Assembly (NCBI GenBank): GCA_963842775.1
Contig: CAWJHQ010000012.1
Coordinates: 248,001-312,000 of the forward strand
DNA from: R-RK-3 sp963842775
Lineage (GTDB): Bacteria; Pseudomonadota; Alphaproteobacteria; Rhizobiales; Rhodomicrobiaceae
Direction: 5' to 3'
DNA length: 64,000 nt
The position numbers and the translations under genes are program-made. Below the pieces are notes generated by a model that had not been told where the DNA came from, made no database searches, and worked only from the letters and a program-made list of their open reading frames with translations. Within the stretch, counting starts at the first letter, position 1; the number at the start of each line of letters is the position of its first letter. Of this stretch, positions 1 to 10,573 are shown one piece after another.

Positions 1-1
1 C

Positions 2-805
2 ACCGTGCAGGATCTCATGCGGCATACGTCGGGCCTGACCTATGGCTTCTTCGGCGACAGTGCCGCCAAGCGCGCCTACACCGCGGCCAAGATCGACGCC
101 GGTACGGTCAGCAATGCCGAATTCGCCGAGACCATCGCCAAGATGCCGCTCGGCTTCCAGCCGGGAAGCACCTGGGACTACAGCTATTCCACGGATGTTC
201 TCGGCCGGGTGGTCGAAATCGTCTCCGGCAAGCCGCTAGGAGCATTTTTCAAGGAGCGCATCTTCGACCCGCTGGGCATGACGGACACCGCTTTCTACGT
301 TACCGATCCCGCCAAGCAGGGACGCATTGCGGAGGCTCTGCCTGACGACCGGTCCATCGGCAAGGACATCGACATGAGCGACCCGCGCATCAAGCGCGAT
401 GCGGAGCCTGGGGGCCAGGGACTGACCGGTTCGGCACCCGACTATGCGCGTTTCCTGCAAATGCTGCTGAATGGAGGCGAATTGGACGGCAAGCGCTATC
501 TCAGCCCCGAAACCATCGCCTTCATGGCCTCGGACCATCTCGGCCCGACTGTCGACAGGAGCAAGCTTTACCTGCCCGGTCCCGGCTATGGTTTCGGATT
601 GGGCTTCGCCGTCCGCACGGCCGAGGGGCTCGCTGCTTTCCCATCAAATCCTGGCGAATATTACTGGGGCGGAGCGGGCGGCACCTATTTCTGGGTCGAC
701 CCGAAGGCCGACATGTTCGTGGTCTTCATGATGCAGTCGCCGAAGCAGCGCGTGCCCTACAGAAGCATTCTGCGCAATATTGTATACGGCGCGATCGAGA
801 AGTGA
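2..805 (+). CDS. Serine hydrolase, beta-lactamase/class C family (C-terminal part)
   Basis: The frame is open from the left edge to the TGA at 803-805, so the N-terminus, including the catalytic SxxK motif, lies outside the window. The visible part starts T-V-Q-D-L-M-R-H-T-S-G-L, the block that follows the nucleophile helix in class C-like esterases and penicillin-binding-like hydrolases. A YSYS stretch followed by LGRVVE sits where these enzymes carry the YxN tyrosine loop. The WGGAGGTYFW segment near the end replaces the usual HxG/KTG strand. Substrate cannot be inferred; esterase or peptidase are both possible. A hairpin with a T-run follows the stop, so this is probably the last gene of its transcript. 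Confidence 0.85.
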   Translation, partial: TVQDLMRHTSGLTYGFFGDSAAKRAYTAAKIDAGTVSNAEFAETIAKMPLGFQPGSTWDYSYSTDVLGRVVEIVSGKPLGAFFKERIFDPLGMTDTAFYVTDPAKQGRIAEALPDDRSIGKDIDMSDPRIKRDAEPGGQGLTGSAPDYARFLQMLLNGGELDGKRYLSPETIAFMASDHLGPTVDRSKLYLPGPGYGFGLGFAVRTAEGLAAFPSNPGEYYWGGAGGTYFWVDPKADMFVVFMMQSPKQRVPYRSILRNIVYGAIEK

Positions 806-816
806 CGCGAGCGGCG

Positions 817-845
817 AGGCGGGCTTGCTTCCGCCTGCCTTTTTG
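817..845 (+). terminator. Rho-independent terminator
   Basis: Stem AGGCGG (817-822) pairs with CCGCCT (831-836) around an 8-base loop and is followed by GCCTTTTTG. It starts 12 bases after the stop of the serine hydrolase gene, in the right place to end that transcript. Confidence 0.6.
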
Positions 846-1066
846 TGGTGCGCTGGGTCTTGCGGGCTGCGCGCTCTTGAGGCACAAAGGCTAGGCTGCC
901 TGCCCTCGCTCGGCGGCGGGAAACATACAATTGACGAATTTAAAAATTAGGGCATTTGATAGTGGCGTAGTGAAAACTGGGCGGAATGCTGGTGGCGGCG
1001 GGGGCGAAGCGGGCGGTCAGCCGGTTGCCCATCCGGCCGGTGGTTGAGTTGATCTAAGGAATTTCC

Positions 1067-1936
1067 ATGATTGCTTTGGGCGCGGGCCGCCGCAAGACGT
1101 CGCGTTTTGCTTCTTTCGTCATCGGAGCCGCGTTCGTTGGCGGGGTGATCCTTGCCGCCCGTCCCGCATCCGCCGTGGAGCAGGCGAAGAAAGTAACCGC
1201 CGAATACAGCATCAATTTTAACGGCCTGGGCATCGGAACTTTTAAGATTTGGTCCGATCTCGACAGCCAGGAATACAGCGTCAAGGCGCGCGCCACGATC
1301 AGCGTTCTCGCTGGCATCCTGTTCGAGTGGCAGGGCGATACGGCGTCTTCGGGTCAGGTGATGGCGCGTTTGCCGCGGCCTTATTCCTACAGTTTCGGCT
1401 ATCGCACGAGCGACAAGCGCGAGTTGATCGACGTCAAATTCTCCAACAACAGCGTGGAGGAAATCGCCGTCAATCCGCCGCAGCGGCAATCGGCGTCGCG
1501 CATCCCCGTTACGCGCAAGCATATGCGCAATGTGGTCGACCCGCTCAGCGCCATCGTCATGCTGACGAATGTCGGCAGCAACAAGAGCGGCAGCGAGGTC
1601 TGCAGCCGCCGCCTGCCGATTTTCGATGGCAAGCAGCGTTACGATCTGAAACTCACCTATAAGGCAACGAAGCGCGTTACCTCCGAGGGCTATTCCGGCC
1701 CTGCTTACATCTGCAAGGTGAAATTCCTCCCGATCGCGGGACACAGGCCGGGCGATGACGACAGTACTTTCGCGGCGAAGACCGAAAGCATGGAAGTCTG
1801 GATGATTCCGCTCGCCAAGGCCGAACTTTATGTACCTTACTATATTTACCTTCCCACCCCGGTCGGCACCGCCACGTTGACCTCGTCCGGCTTCAAAGTG
1901 GAGAACGGACAGGTGAGGCGGGCGCTCGTTCAGTGA
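1067..1936 (+). CDS. DUF3108 domain protein, exported
   Basis: The product has 289 residues. A basic start (GRRKTSR) and a hydrophobic stretch ending in ARPASA look like a signal peptide, so it is probably periplasmic. The rest matches DUF3108 proteins: an AEYSINFNGLGIGTFKI opening strand, a SYSFGYRTSDKRELIDVKF segment, and a later VDPLSAIVML motif. The family is predicted to be beta-rich and has no established biochemical role. The ATG at 1067 is preceded by AAGGA at 1056-1060, which supports the start. It stands alone, about 260 bases from the genes on either side. Confidence 0.85.
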   Translation: MIALGAGRRKTSRFASFVIGAAFVGGVILAARPASAVEQAKKVTAEYSINFNGLGIGTFKIWSDLDSQEYSVKARATISVLAGILFEWQGDTASSGQVMARLPRPYSYSFGYRTSDKRELIDVKFSNNSVEEIAVNPPQRQSASRIPVTRKHMRNVVDPLSAIVMLTNVGSNKSGSEVCSRRLPIFDGKQRYDLKLTYKATKRVTSEGYSGPAYICKVKFLPIAGHRPGDDDSTFAAKTESMEVWMIPLAKAELYVPYYIYLPTPVGTATLTSSGFKVENGQVRRALVQ

Positions 1937-2196
1937 GCACCGTCAGCACAGGGCGCGGCGAACAAATAGCGAAGACGCGATATTGCTCGAATTCGTACAT
2001 GAGTCGTTCATGGGATATTCCAGAGGATGCCGCCCGGCCGGAGTGCTGGACGGGGCAAGCCGTGGAAACAGCTTCCACAGTGGCGGCTTCATGTCTGGTC
2101 AAACCAGCCTTTGCTGTGCTCTATACGCCGGGAGCAACGTCGGGTTGCGTCTCGTGCTGAATACATAACCGCCCGTCCCTTCGAGGAATTGCCGTA

Positions 2197-5100
2197 ATGA
2201 CCGATTTCGCTTCCGCTTCCGCCTCGCGCCGGACAGCCGCAGGGCACTCCGTAATCGCGGTTCTGGGGCCGACGAATACCGGCAAGACGCATCTGGCGAT
2301 CGAGCGCATGCTCGGCCACCAATCCGGCCTGATCGGGCTGCCGCTGAGGCTGTTGGCGCGCGAAGTCTACGACAAGGTCGTGGCGCGGGTCGGCGAGGCG
2401 AATGTCGCCCTCATCACCGGCGAGGAAAAGATCAAGCCGGAGCATCCGCGCTATTGGATATGCACCGTCGAGGCGATGCCGCGCGATATCGATGTCGATT
2501 TCCTCGCTGTCGACGAGATCCAGCTCGCCGCCGACCCGGAGCGCGGCCATGTGTTCACCGAGCGCCTGTTTTCCGCGCGCGGCCAAAGCGAAACCCTGCT
2601 GCTCGGCGCGGGGACCATGGAAGGCGCGATCCGCGATCTGCTGCCGGGCGCCAATTTCATCACCCGCCACCGCCTGTCGAAGCTGACCTTCGCCGGACAG
2701 AAGAAGATCACCCGGCTGCCGCGCCGTTCGGCCATCGTCGCATTTTCCGCCAATGACGTATACGAGATCGCCGAACTCGTCCGCCGGCAGCGCGGCGGTG
2801 CGGCCGTGGTGCTCGGCGCGCTCAGCCCGCGCACCCGCAACGCGCAAGTGGAGCTGTATCAATCGGGCGACGTCGATTTCCTGGTGGCGACCGACGCCAT
2901 CGGCATGGGCCTCAATCTGGATGTCGATCACGTCGCCTTCGCCGCGACGCGCAAATTCGACGGACGCGAGCATCGCGATCTGTCGCCCGCCGAGCTCAGC
3001 CAGATCGCCGGCCGCGCCGGGCGCCATCTCAAGGACGGCACCTTCGGCGTGACGGGCGAGGCCGAGCCGTTCAGCTCCGACCTCATCATCCGGCTCGAAA
3101 ATCATGAATTCGAACCGGTGAAAATCCTGCAATGGCGCAATGTCGCGCTCGACTTCTCCTCCATCGACCGGCTGAAGGATAGTTTGCGCGAAACGCCCAC
3201 GTCGCAGCGCCTGACCCGGGCAAGGGCCGCCGACGATGTCGTCGCGCTCGATGCGCTGACGGCCGATCCGGCCATCCGCGACTTCGCCCGCGCGCCTGCC
3301 GCGATCAAACTGCTCTGGGAGATCTGCCAGATTCCCGACTATCGCAAGATCTCGGCGGCCAACCACGCCGATCTGGCGGCCTCGCTCTATAAGCATCTTA
3401 TGAGCGATGCCGGCGTCATCCCGGAAGACTGGTTCGCCGCGCAGGTGGCACTCGCCGACCGGACCGATGGCGACATCGACACTCTGTCCAATCGCATCTC
3501 GCACATCCGCACCTGGACCTTCGTTTCGAACCGGGCGGGCTGGCTTGCCGACAGCGATCATTGGCGGGACCGCACCCGCGCCATCGAGGACACGCTGTCC
3601 GATGCGCTGCACGAGCTGCTGACGCAGCGCTTCGTCGACCGCCGCACCAGCGTGCTGATGAAGAGCATGCGCGACAAGGACACGCTCTATGCCGATATCG
3701 AGCATAGCGGCCAGATCTTCGTCGAGAAGCATTATGTCGGCAAGCTGGAGGGGTTCCGCTTCACGCCGGATACGGCGGCGGCGGGCATCCACGGCAAGGC
3801 CGCGCGCAGTGCCGCCGCCAAGGTTCTGGCGCTGGAGCTGAACGACCGCGCCGACCGCCTCTGCGAGGCGAAGGACGGGGCGTTCTCCCTGGCCCGCAAC
3901 GGCGCTGTGTCATGGGAAAAGCAGGAAATCGGCCGCATTGAAGCGGGCGTCGAGCCGCTGCGTCCCAGCTTCGCGCTGATCGCCGACGAACATCTTGCCC
4001 AATCCGACAAGGACCGGGTGGTCAAGCGGGTCGAAACCTGGCTGCATGGGCTGATCGAGATGCGGCTGAAGCCGCTCCTCGATCTGTCGAAAGCGCCGGA
4101 CCTGGCCGGCCTCGCACGCGGCATCGGCTTCCGGCTGATGGAGAATTTCGGCATTCTGCCACGCGAAGGCGTGGCGGAGGAAATCCGCGCGCTCGATCAG
4201 CAGGCCCGCGCCGAACTGCGCAAGTTCGGGGTGCGCTTCGGCGCCTATAACATCTATTTCCCGCTGCTGCTCAAGCCCGCCGCCGCCGATATGCTGCTGT
4301 TGCTTTGGGCGCTGAAGCACGGCGCATCGGTCGGCATCGACGTTGCGAATTTGCCGGTGCCGCCGCGCCAGGGACTGACCTCCGTCGGGGTCGACAAGGC
4401 CTTGCCCGAGGCCTTCTATCGAGCGGCGGGTTTCCAGGTCTGCGGGCCGCGTGCGATCCGCATCGACATGCTGGAGCGCCTCGCCGACCTCATCCGGCCG
4501 CTCACGAGCTGGAAACCCAATCCTGCACGCCCTGAGCCGCCCTTGGGCGCCGTCGGACGCGGCGGGTTCAAGGTCCAGCCGGAAATGCTGTCGATCATCG
4601 GCTGCTCGGCTGAGGAGATGGGCAATGTGCTGTTCGTGCTCGGCTTTCGCAAGGAGCGCCGCATCGTTCAGCCTCAACCGGCCGTGATATCAGCTGCAAG
4701 CGGCGAGGTGCCCGTGGCCGATGCGGCTGTGACGTCGATGGCTTCGGAGGCCTCCGGCGAGACCATCCTGGCCGACGGACATGCTGAAACGGCAGACGGC
4801 GCGGAAGTGATCCAGCAAGATCTTGGGGTGGAGCCGATTGCCGCTCCGGAAATCGCCGCTTCCGGTGAGCCTGAGATTGCAAATAGCGTTGAAGCTCGAA
4901 ATGCGCCCGAAATGGCCGTGTCCGGCGAGCCTGCCGCGCAAACCGAAAATTCCGACGGCGTTGAAGTTGCCTCCGCCGTCCCGGAAACCGTCACCTCCGC
5001 CGATCCCGCTGCGGATGGGCCCGCCGAAATTGTGGCAGGTGTCGACACGATCGTCGTTCCGCCTGAGATTGCCGCTTCAGGCGACGCGGCCGAGCCGACA

Positions 5101-5572
5101 GCGAATGCCGACGGCCGCCGCGAGCGAAGCTGCCGCACCGGCCGCCGCCGAGCCGGAATATGAGGACATTTGGCGTCCGCGCCGGCGCGTCCAGACCGAT
5201 GAACGCCGCCAGCCGCACCATCGGAAGCCGGACCAGAACCGCGAGCGCCGCCGGACCGATGCCCGTCCCGCTGCCGCGACAGCGGCGGAAACGCCTGCCG
5301 CTCCCGCAGGCGCCTCGCCTGAGGCCGCCGCCCCAGGCCGCGGCCACCGCCGCGATCAGGACCGTAACCGCGATCACCGCCGCCGTGATGATCGGCGCGG
5401 CGACGATCGGCGAAGCGGCGGTGGCAAGGGACGCCCCGATCAAGGCGTCAGGACCGCAACGGCGGCCCCTGCAAGACGCGGCAAAGACGTGGCTGCCGAC
5501 CCCGATTTACCCTTTGCCGCCCTTCTGAAGCTCAAGGAGCGCATGGCGCGCGGTGCCCAAGACCAAGCTTGA
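2197..5572 (+). CDS. SUV3-like ATP-dependent RNA helicase, frameshifted near the C-terminus
   Basis: Superfamily 2 helicase of the SUV3 type common in alphaproteobacteria. Walker A is GPTNTGKT (about residues 24-31), motif II is DEIQ (about 107), and motif VI is QIAGRAGRH (about 269). A long C-terminal region follows, then an Ala/Glu/Pro-rich linker. Mitochondrial SUV3 unwinds RNA for degradation; the bacterial role is not settled. The first frame ends at 5163. From about 5105 the +1 frame continues naturally with EPEYEDIWRPRRR, a basic Arg/Asp-rich tail and a final DPDLPFAALLKLKE motif, ending at 5570-5572. One extra base near 5098-5120 explains this. The repair restores a protein of about 1,120 residues, and I read it as a sequencing error or a very recent mutation. 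Confidence 0.88.
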
Positions 5573-5576
5573 GCCG

Positions 5577-5888
5577 ATGGCGAATATCGAGGACGTCAAG
5601 GAAACCCAGCGCCTCGACAAATGGCTTTGGCACGCACGCATCGTCAAGACGCGTTCGCTTGCCGCGCAGTTCGTGGAACAGGGCAAGTTCCGCGTCAACC
5701 GGGAGAAGGTTCTGAAGCCCGCCCACATGGTGAAGACCGGCGACGTCATCACGGCGGCGATTTTCGGCCGGGTGCGCGTGCTGCGCATCGCCGGGTTCAG
5801 CGCCAGGCGCTGCCCCGCCGCCGAAGCGCAGACGCTCTACGTGGATATGACTCCGCCTGACGACCGCCCGCCGCGCGAAGCGGAATAG
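5577..5888 (+). CDS. S4-domain RNA-binding protein (Hsp15/HslR-like)
   Basis: Small basic protein with an N-terminal S4 RNA-binding domain: QRLDKWLWHARIVKTRSLAAQFVEQG, then FRVNREKVLKPAHMVKTGD, both typical of Hsp15/HslR. In E. coli Hsp15 binds stalled 50S subunits that carry peptidyl-tRNA. The helicase-S4 gene pair is common in alphaproteobacteria. I chose the ATG at 5577. A GTG at 5553 in the same frame would make the gene overlap the helicase tail and lies downstream of AAGGAG (5535-5540), so it is a real alternative start. The fdxA/carD genes that often follow in this order are absent; a tRNA gene comes next. Confidence 0.9.
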   Translation: MANIEDVKETQRLDKWLWHARIVKTRSLAAQFVEQGKFRVNREKVLKPAHMVKTGDVITAAIFGRVRVLRIAGFSARRCPAAEAQTLYVDMTPPDDRPPREAE

Positions 5889-6054
5889 CCGCGTCAATAA
5901 TCGTCTGGCAAAGCCGATGCCGCGCCTCGTTCATGTTGACGATGAGCCGCCGATGACTATGATCGCCGGAACGAGCTGGGGGAACAAAACACTATCCCTC
6001 TGCTGCCGAAGGCGATATGAGAGCGGCGCCGGGCAATAATGCCCGAAGCGCGTT

Positions 6055-6141
6055 GCGGGCGTGGCGGAATCGGTAGACGCGCCGGACTCAAAATCCGGTT
6101 CTGGTGACAGAGTGTCGGTTCGACTCCGACCGCCCGCACCA
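6055..6141 (+). tRNA. tRNA-Leu (anticodon CAA)
   Basis: Acceptor stem GCGGGCG (6055-6061) pairs with CGCCCGC (6131-6137), followed by discriminator A and an encoded CCA. The anticodon stem CCGGA/TCCGG encloses the loop CTCAAAA, giving anticodon CAA. There is a long variable arm (GTTCTGGTGACAGAGTGTC), as expected for a class II tRNA, and the T-loop reads GGTTCGACTCC. It reads codon TTG. Genes of accessory character begin just beyond it. Confidence 0.97.
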
Positions 6142-6262
6142 GGTATTTCAGGATGTTAGCCGGCTTCCGATGGCCAAGCACATCCTGGCGATCCTCAAGC
6201 TCACACCAGCCGCCCAAAGCTGCCGGCTCCAATGCCGGCGGTCTTGCGGGAGGAGAACACGT

Positions 6263-7100
6263 CTATAGCTTGCTCATGGCTGCATTGAACAATGTGTCGC
6301 TCTGCGCAAATTTGGACAGCAGCGTGAGATGATTTGCGCCGTCGACGATGATGATATTGTTTTCCCTGCCGCGCCCAAGCATTTGCGCGCCGATGAAACT
6401 CTGGCGTTTGAAATCGTCCGTTTCGTCGCCGCCAATAAGGAACAGCGCGGGACGCGCCCCCGAGGTCCGCGCCGGAGTAGACGGACCAGCGAGCCACCTC
6501 CTCGATCGGCATCCTGATTTCGTCGCCAATGCCGGTCTCATGGACAGGGAAAATGTCGAACACGCCGCTCAAAAAAAGAAATGAGGTTTGGCCCTGCGGG
6601 ATGCCCGCGCTGCGTGCGGCCATCGCGCCGTAGAGGCCAAGATGCGCGCCCGCCGAATGACCGGCGATGATGCGCCTGTCGGAGAGTTGCATAGGCCCGG
6701 CGATCTCCGCGATGCGGCGCAGGGCCGACACCGTATCCTCAACGAGATCCTCAAGCCGGAAGGTCGGCATCAACCGGTATTCGGTGATGATGCAATCCAT
6801 GCCGGCCTTGAGAAACGGCGTCGCCATGAAACGCGACTGCTCGCGCTCCATCGCCCGCCAGAAGCCGCCATGGATGAACACGGCCAGCCCCGCGCCGATC
6901 TTACCGGGCGCCGCTTTGAAGATTTCCATCGTCTGGCGCGGATGGTCGCCATAGCGCTCGACGCTCACCCCGTACCCAGAGAAATATTCATCCGCCGACA
7001 GCCGCTCCCACTCCGCCACATCCTGCGCGAAAGTCGGCAGCGACTTACGCAGCACATATTGCTGCTCGAAATAGTCATGGGCGGAAAGGGTGGTGAACAT
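6263..7100 (-). CDS. Alpha/beta hydrolase (kynurenine formamidase/esterase-like), frameshifted
   Basis: The first frame (from ATG at 7100) carries HGGFW, the oxyanion-hole motif of the HSL/formamidase-like alpha/beta hydrolases, and GHSAGAH, the nucleophile elbow. It then shifts into unrelated Arg-rich sequence. In the next frame the protein continues as ARPALFLIGGDETDDF, then VDGANHLTLLSKFAQSD, which supplies the catalytic histidine (NHL), and ends at 6263. The break falls at the C5 run 6457-6461, where one C fewer restores the frame. The repaired protein is about 278 residues. Kynurenine formamidase is possible, but no tryptophan-pathway gene is nearby. Confidence 0.82.
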
Positions 7101-7277
7101 GACGCACGGCTTTCTCTCGGCCTGGCGCTCGTGGCTCAGAGCCTGGGTTTATAAGGCGGCCACCCGAGCCGGAACAGGGTCGGGACATTCAATGCAAATA
7201 CCTCATCGCTCAGCGCCGCGGAACGGAAAAGGTCATGCTTGTCCGGCCAAAAAAGTTATATTGAAATGAAGTAACCA

Positions 7278-7298
7278 CCGGTTCCCGGGAGGAACCGG
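7278..7298. promoter_or_regulatory. Hairpin/dyad in the leader of the liv operon
   Basis: Perfect 8-bp arms CCGGTTCC (7278-7285) and GGAACCGG (7291-7298) surround the 5-base loop CGGGA, about 80 bases upstream of the livK start. There is no T-run, so it is more likely an operator or a 5'-leader structure than a terminator. Confidence 0.4.
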
Positions 7299-7379
7299 CG
7301 CTTGCTGGGGCACAGGCAATGAGCCAACGAAGCGAAGGCGTTGGCGAATGGGAACAATTCCGCGAGGGGGCGCGGCACG

Positions 7380-8559
7380 ATGAAAATCCTGAAAAAACTC
7401 ACTGCGGGACTATTTGCGGCAACGATTCTCGGAGGCGCGGGCGCGGCGCAGGCGGCTGACGGCAAGATCAAGATCGGCCTGATGTTCACCCTTTCCGGGC
7501 CGGCCGCCGTGCTCGGCCAGCAGGGGCGTGATGGCTTCCTTCTCGCGGCGGAAAGAGCTGGGCAACAAATTCGGCGGCGTGGACACCGAGATCCTCGTCA
7601 TCGACGATGAGCAGAAACCGGATGTGGCGGTCAACAAGGCGAAGGAACTGGTCGAGCGGGATCAGGTGGATTTTGTCGTCGGACCGATTTTTTCCAACAT
7701 CCTGATGGCGATCGTGAAGCCGGTGACCGACGCCGGCAAAATTCTCGTCAGTCCGAATGCCGGCACGTCGACGCTGGCCGGAAAGGGCTGCAACAAGAAT
7801 GTCTTCGTCACCTCCTATCAGAATGATCAGGTGCATCAGGTCCTCGGCCAATATGCCCAGGATAAGGGGTATAAGAAGCTGTTCCTGCTGGCGCCGAACT
7901 ATCAGGCCGGCAAGGACTCGCTGGCCGGCTTCAAGCGCTCCTATAAGGGCGAGGTGGTCAACGAGATCTTCACGCCGTTCGGGCAGGTGGATTTCTCGGC
8001 CGAACTGGCGCAGATCGCCGCCGCGCAGCCCGATGCGATCTTTGCATTCATGCCGGGCGGCATGGGCGTCAATCTCGTGAAGCAATACCGCCAGGCCGGC
8101 CTTGCCTCGATTCCGTTCCTCTCCGCTTTCACCGTCGACGAGACGACCTTGCCTGCGCAACAGGATGCCGCGCTCGGTTTCTTCGGCGGCGCAAACTGGG
8201 CGCCGAACCTCGACAATCCGCAGTCGAAGGAATTCGTTGCCGCCTATGAGAAGAAATATGGGAGCGTGCCCGGCACCTACGCCATGCAGGCATATGACGC
8301 GGCAATGCTGATCGACAGCAGTCTGAAGGCGGTGAATGGCAAGGTGAGCAATCCCGATGCCCTGCGCGCCGCGATGGCGAAGGCCGATTTCAAGTCGTTG
8401 CGCGGTGATTTCAAGCTGGGCAACAACCACTTCCCGATCCAGGATTTCTATTTGGTGAAGGTCGCCAAACGAGGTGACGGCAAATATCAGACGGAGATCG
8501 AGCAGAAGATTTTCGATGATTATCAGGACGTCTACGCCAAAGAATGCGAGATGAAATAA
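7380..8559 (+). CDS. Branched-chain amino-acid-type ABC transporter substrate-binding protein (LivK family), frameshifted
   Basis: Periplasmic binding protein of the Leu/Ile/Val (HAAT) family. A signal peptide (MKILKKLTAGLFAATILGGAGAAQAA) is followed by KIKIGLMFTLSGPAAVLGQQGRDG, the classical start of the domain. The frame breaks near 7550 at GCGGCGGAAAG, where one extra G separates FLLAA from KELGNKFGGVDTEILVIDDEQKP. The second segment is complete to the TAA at 8557-8559. The ATG at 7380 is chosen because the signal peptide follows directly. First gene of a livKHMGF set; the ligand may be an amino acid, an amide or an aromatic acid, and the neighbouring monooxygenase favours a catabolic substrate. 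Confidence 0.9.
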
Positions 8560-8612
8560 GATAGCGACCAGGAGTGAGCCGTGAAATCCGTTGAGGTGCG
8601 CGCGATCGCGTC

Positions 8613-9530
8613 ATGACCAACCTGTTCATCATCCAGCTCCTCAACGGCGTTCAATTCGGCATTCTGTTGTTCCTTGTCGCGGCGGGGCTGACGCTCGTCT
8701 TCGGCATCATGGATTTCATCAATCTGGCGCATGGCGTGCAATATATGGTCGGCGCCTATTTCGTGGCGACCTTCACGGCCCTCACCGGCAGCTTCTTTCT
8801 CGGCCTCGCCATCACGCTTCCGGCGGCGCTGCTCTTTGGCATCGCCCTCGATCTCCTGATCTTCCGCCACCTCTATGGCCGCGACCATCTCGACCAGGTG
8901 CTGGCAACATTCGGACTGATCCTGATCCTCAACGAGGCGGCGAAGATCATCTGGGGCGCGGCGCCGGTCAGCGTGCCTATCCCTGAGGCGCTCTCCGGCT
9001 CCGTCGCGCTGATCGGCAATCTGCGCTATCCGATCTTCCGCCTCGCGATCATAGCGGCGGGGCTTGCAGTGGCTGTCGGCCTGTACCTGACGGTCAATTA
9101 CACCCGCGTCGGCATGCTGTTGCGCGCGGGCGCCTCGAACGCACCGATGGTCTCCGCGCTCGGCGTCGACATCGGCAAGCTGTTCATGATCGTCTTCGGG
9201 TTCGGCGCCATGCTGGCCGGCTTTGCCGGCGCGATGGTCTCTCCAATCCTGTCCGTCGAGCCGAATATGGGCGACAGCATTCTCATCCTGACCTTCGTCG
9301 TCATCGTCATTGGCGGCATAGGCTCGATCCGGGGCGCCTTCATCGCGGCGCTGCTGGTCGGCTGCGTCGATACGCTCGGGCGCACATTCGGCCCGATCCT
9401 TTTGCGCGCGGCGCTGGAGCCGTCGGCCGCCTCGCAGACGGGCCGGACGCTCGCCCCGATGCTGATCTACATCCTGATGGCGGCGATCCTGTTCTTCAGG
9501 CCGTCAGGCCTCTTCCCGGCGAAGGGCTAA
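8613..9530 (+). CDS. ABC transporter permease, LivH family
   Basis: Integral membrane protein of 305 residues with about eight hydrophobic segments. It starts FIIQLLNGVQFGILLFLVAAGLTLVFGIMDFINLAHG, the LivH signature, and contains RAGASNAPMVSALGVDIGKLF, the cytoplasmic loop that contacts the ATPase. It pairs with the LivM-type permease starting 4 bases later to form the channel. The frame is intact. The ATG at 8613 matches the family's usual first residues. Confidence 0.95.
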   Translation: MTNLFIIQLLNGVQFGILLFLVAAGLTLVFGIMDFINLAHGVQYMVGAYFVATFTALTGSFFLGLAITLPAALLFGIALDLLIFRHLYGRDHLDQVLATFGLILILNEAAKIIWGAAPVSVPIPEALSGSVALIGNLRYPIFRLAIIAAGLAVAVGLYLTVNYTRVGMLLRAGASNAPMVSALGVDIGKLFMIVFGFGAMLAGFAGAMVSPILSVEPNMGDSILILTFVVIVIGGIGSIRGAFIAALLVGCVDTLGRTFGPILLRAALEPSAASQTGRTLAPMLIYILMAAILFFRPSGLFPAKG

Positions 9531-9533
9531 GAG

Positions 9534-10573
9534 GTGACGGTGAGCACCGGCGAGCAGGTTTCGGCAGGCGGCGGCAAGCTGGCGGGCTCGATCTCTCCCA
9601 GCTGGAGTGCCACGTCGCCGATCGGCATCGCCGCCATCATCTTCGCGGCGCTGGCGATCCTGCCGCTCGTGGCGAGCGCCGCCGGTGACAGCTTTCTGCT
9701 CGTGATCGCCACACGCATCATGATCTTCGCCATCGCCGCCCTGTCGCTCGACCTTATCCTCGGCTATGGCGGCATGGTCTCCTTCGGCCATGCGGCCTTC
9801 ATCGGCATCGGCGCCTACACGGTCGGGATCATGGCGAAATATGGCGTCACGGACTATGCGCTCCAGGCGCTCACGGCCATCGCCGCGTCCAGCCTGTTCG
9901 CCCTCATCACCGGCGCCATATGTCTGCGCACCAAGGGCGTCTATTTCATCATGATCACGCTGGCTTTCGGCCAGATGGCGTACTTTTTCATGGTCTCGCT
10001 GTCGGCCTATGGCGGCGATGACGGACTGACATTGGCGTCACGCTCGACCATCGCCGGCCACCATGCCTTCGATAGCGATTGGATCTTCCATTATTTTGTC
10101 CTCGCGCTGCTCATCGGCTTCTTCGTCCTTGCCAGGACCATCATCGCCGCACGGTTCGGACGGGTGCTGCGGGGCATCCACGACAATCCCGAGCGCATGC
10201 GCGCCATCGGCTTTTCGCTATTCCCCTATCAACTGGTCGCCTATTGCATTGCCGGCGCAATGGCCGGCGTCGCCGGAACGCTGCTTGCCAATCAGGCCGA
10301 ATTCGTCTCACCCGCCTATATGAGCTGGCAGCGCTCAGGCGATCTCATCATCATGGTGGTGCTGGGCGGCATGGGTACGCTCACCGGCCCCGTCATCGGC
10401 GCGGCCGGGCTGCTGCTGCTTGAGGAATTGCTGCCCGCGCTTCTCCGAACATTGGAAGCTTGGCCTCGGCGTCATCCTGATCCTGATCGTGCTGTTTATG
10501 CGCGGCGGTCATTGTCGGTTTCCTGAAGCGCGTCTCGCCCAAGCAGCGGCCGGCGGAGGGACATGATGGCTGA
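9534..10573 (+). CDS. ABC transporter permease, LivM family, two frame breaks at the C-terminus
   Basis: Second permease of the importer. LILGYGGMVSFGHAAFIGIGAYTVGI is the LivM signature, and RFGRVLRGIHDNPERMRAIG is the ATPase-contact loop. After LLLLEELLPAL the frame becomes nonsense. One extra base near 10440 restores FSEHWKLGLGVILILIVLFMRGG, and a second near 10510 restores IVGFLKRVSPKQRPAEG, ending with TGA at 10571-10573 and overlapping the next start codon. With both corrected the protein has the usual length (about 345 residues) and ending. The start is GTG at 9534 or the in-frame GTG at 9540. Confidence 0.9.

Noticed and set aside
2089..3792. Long open frame (567 codons) on the minus strand opposite the helicase
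   Set aside because: It mirrors a strongly conserved helicase on the other strand, its protein has no family pattern, and long antisense frames are common in DNA this rich in GC. The same applies to 12356-13594, 22916-24181 and 36974-38437, all minus.
6055..6141. tRNA-Leu as an integration site for a genomic island
   Set aside because: Accessory-type genes begin after it, but I find no integrase and no direct repeat of the tRNA 3' end elsewhere in the window.
7550..7552. Programmed +1 ribosomal frameshifting in the interrupted genes
   Set aside because: No shared slippery motif, stop-codon context or downstream structure links the sites, and unrelated genes are affected. Sequence error or mutation is simpler.
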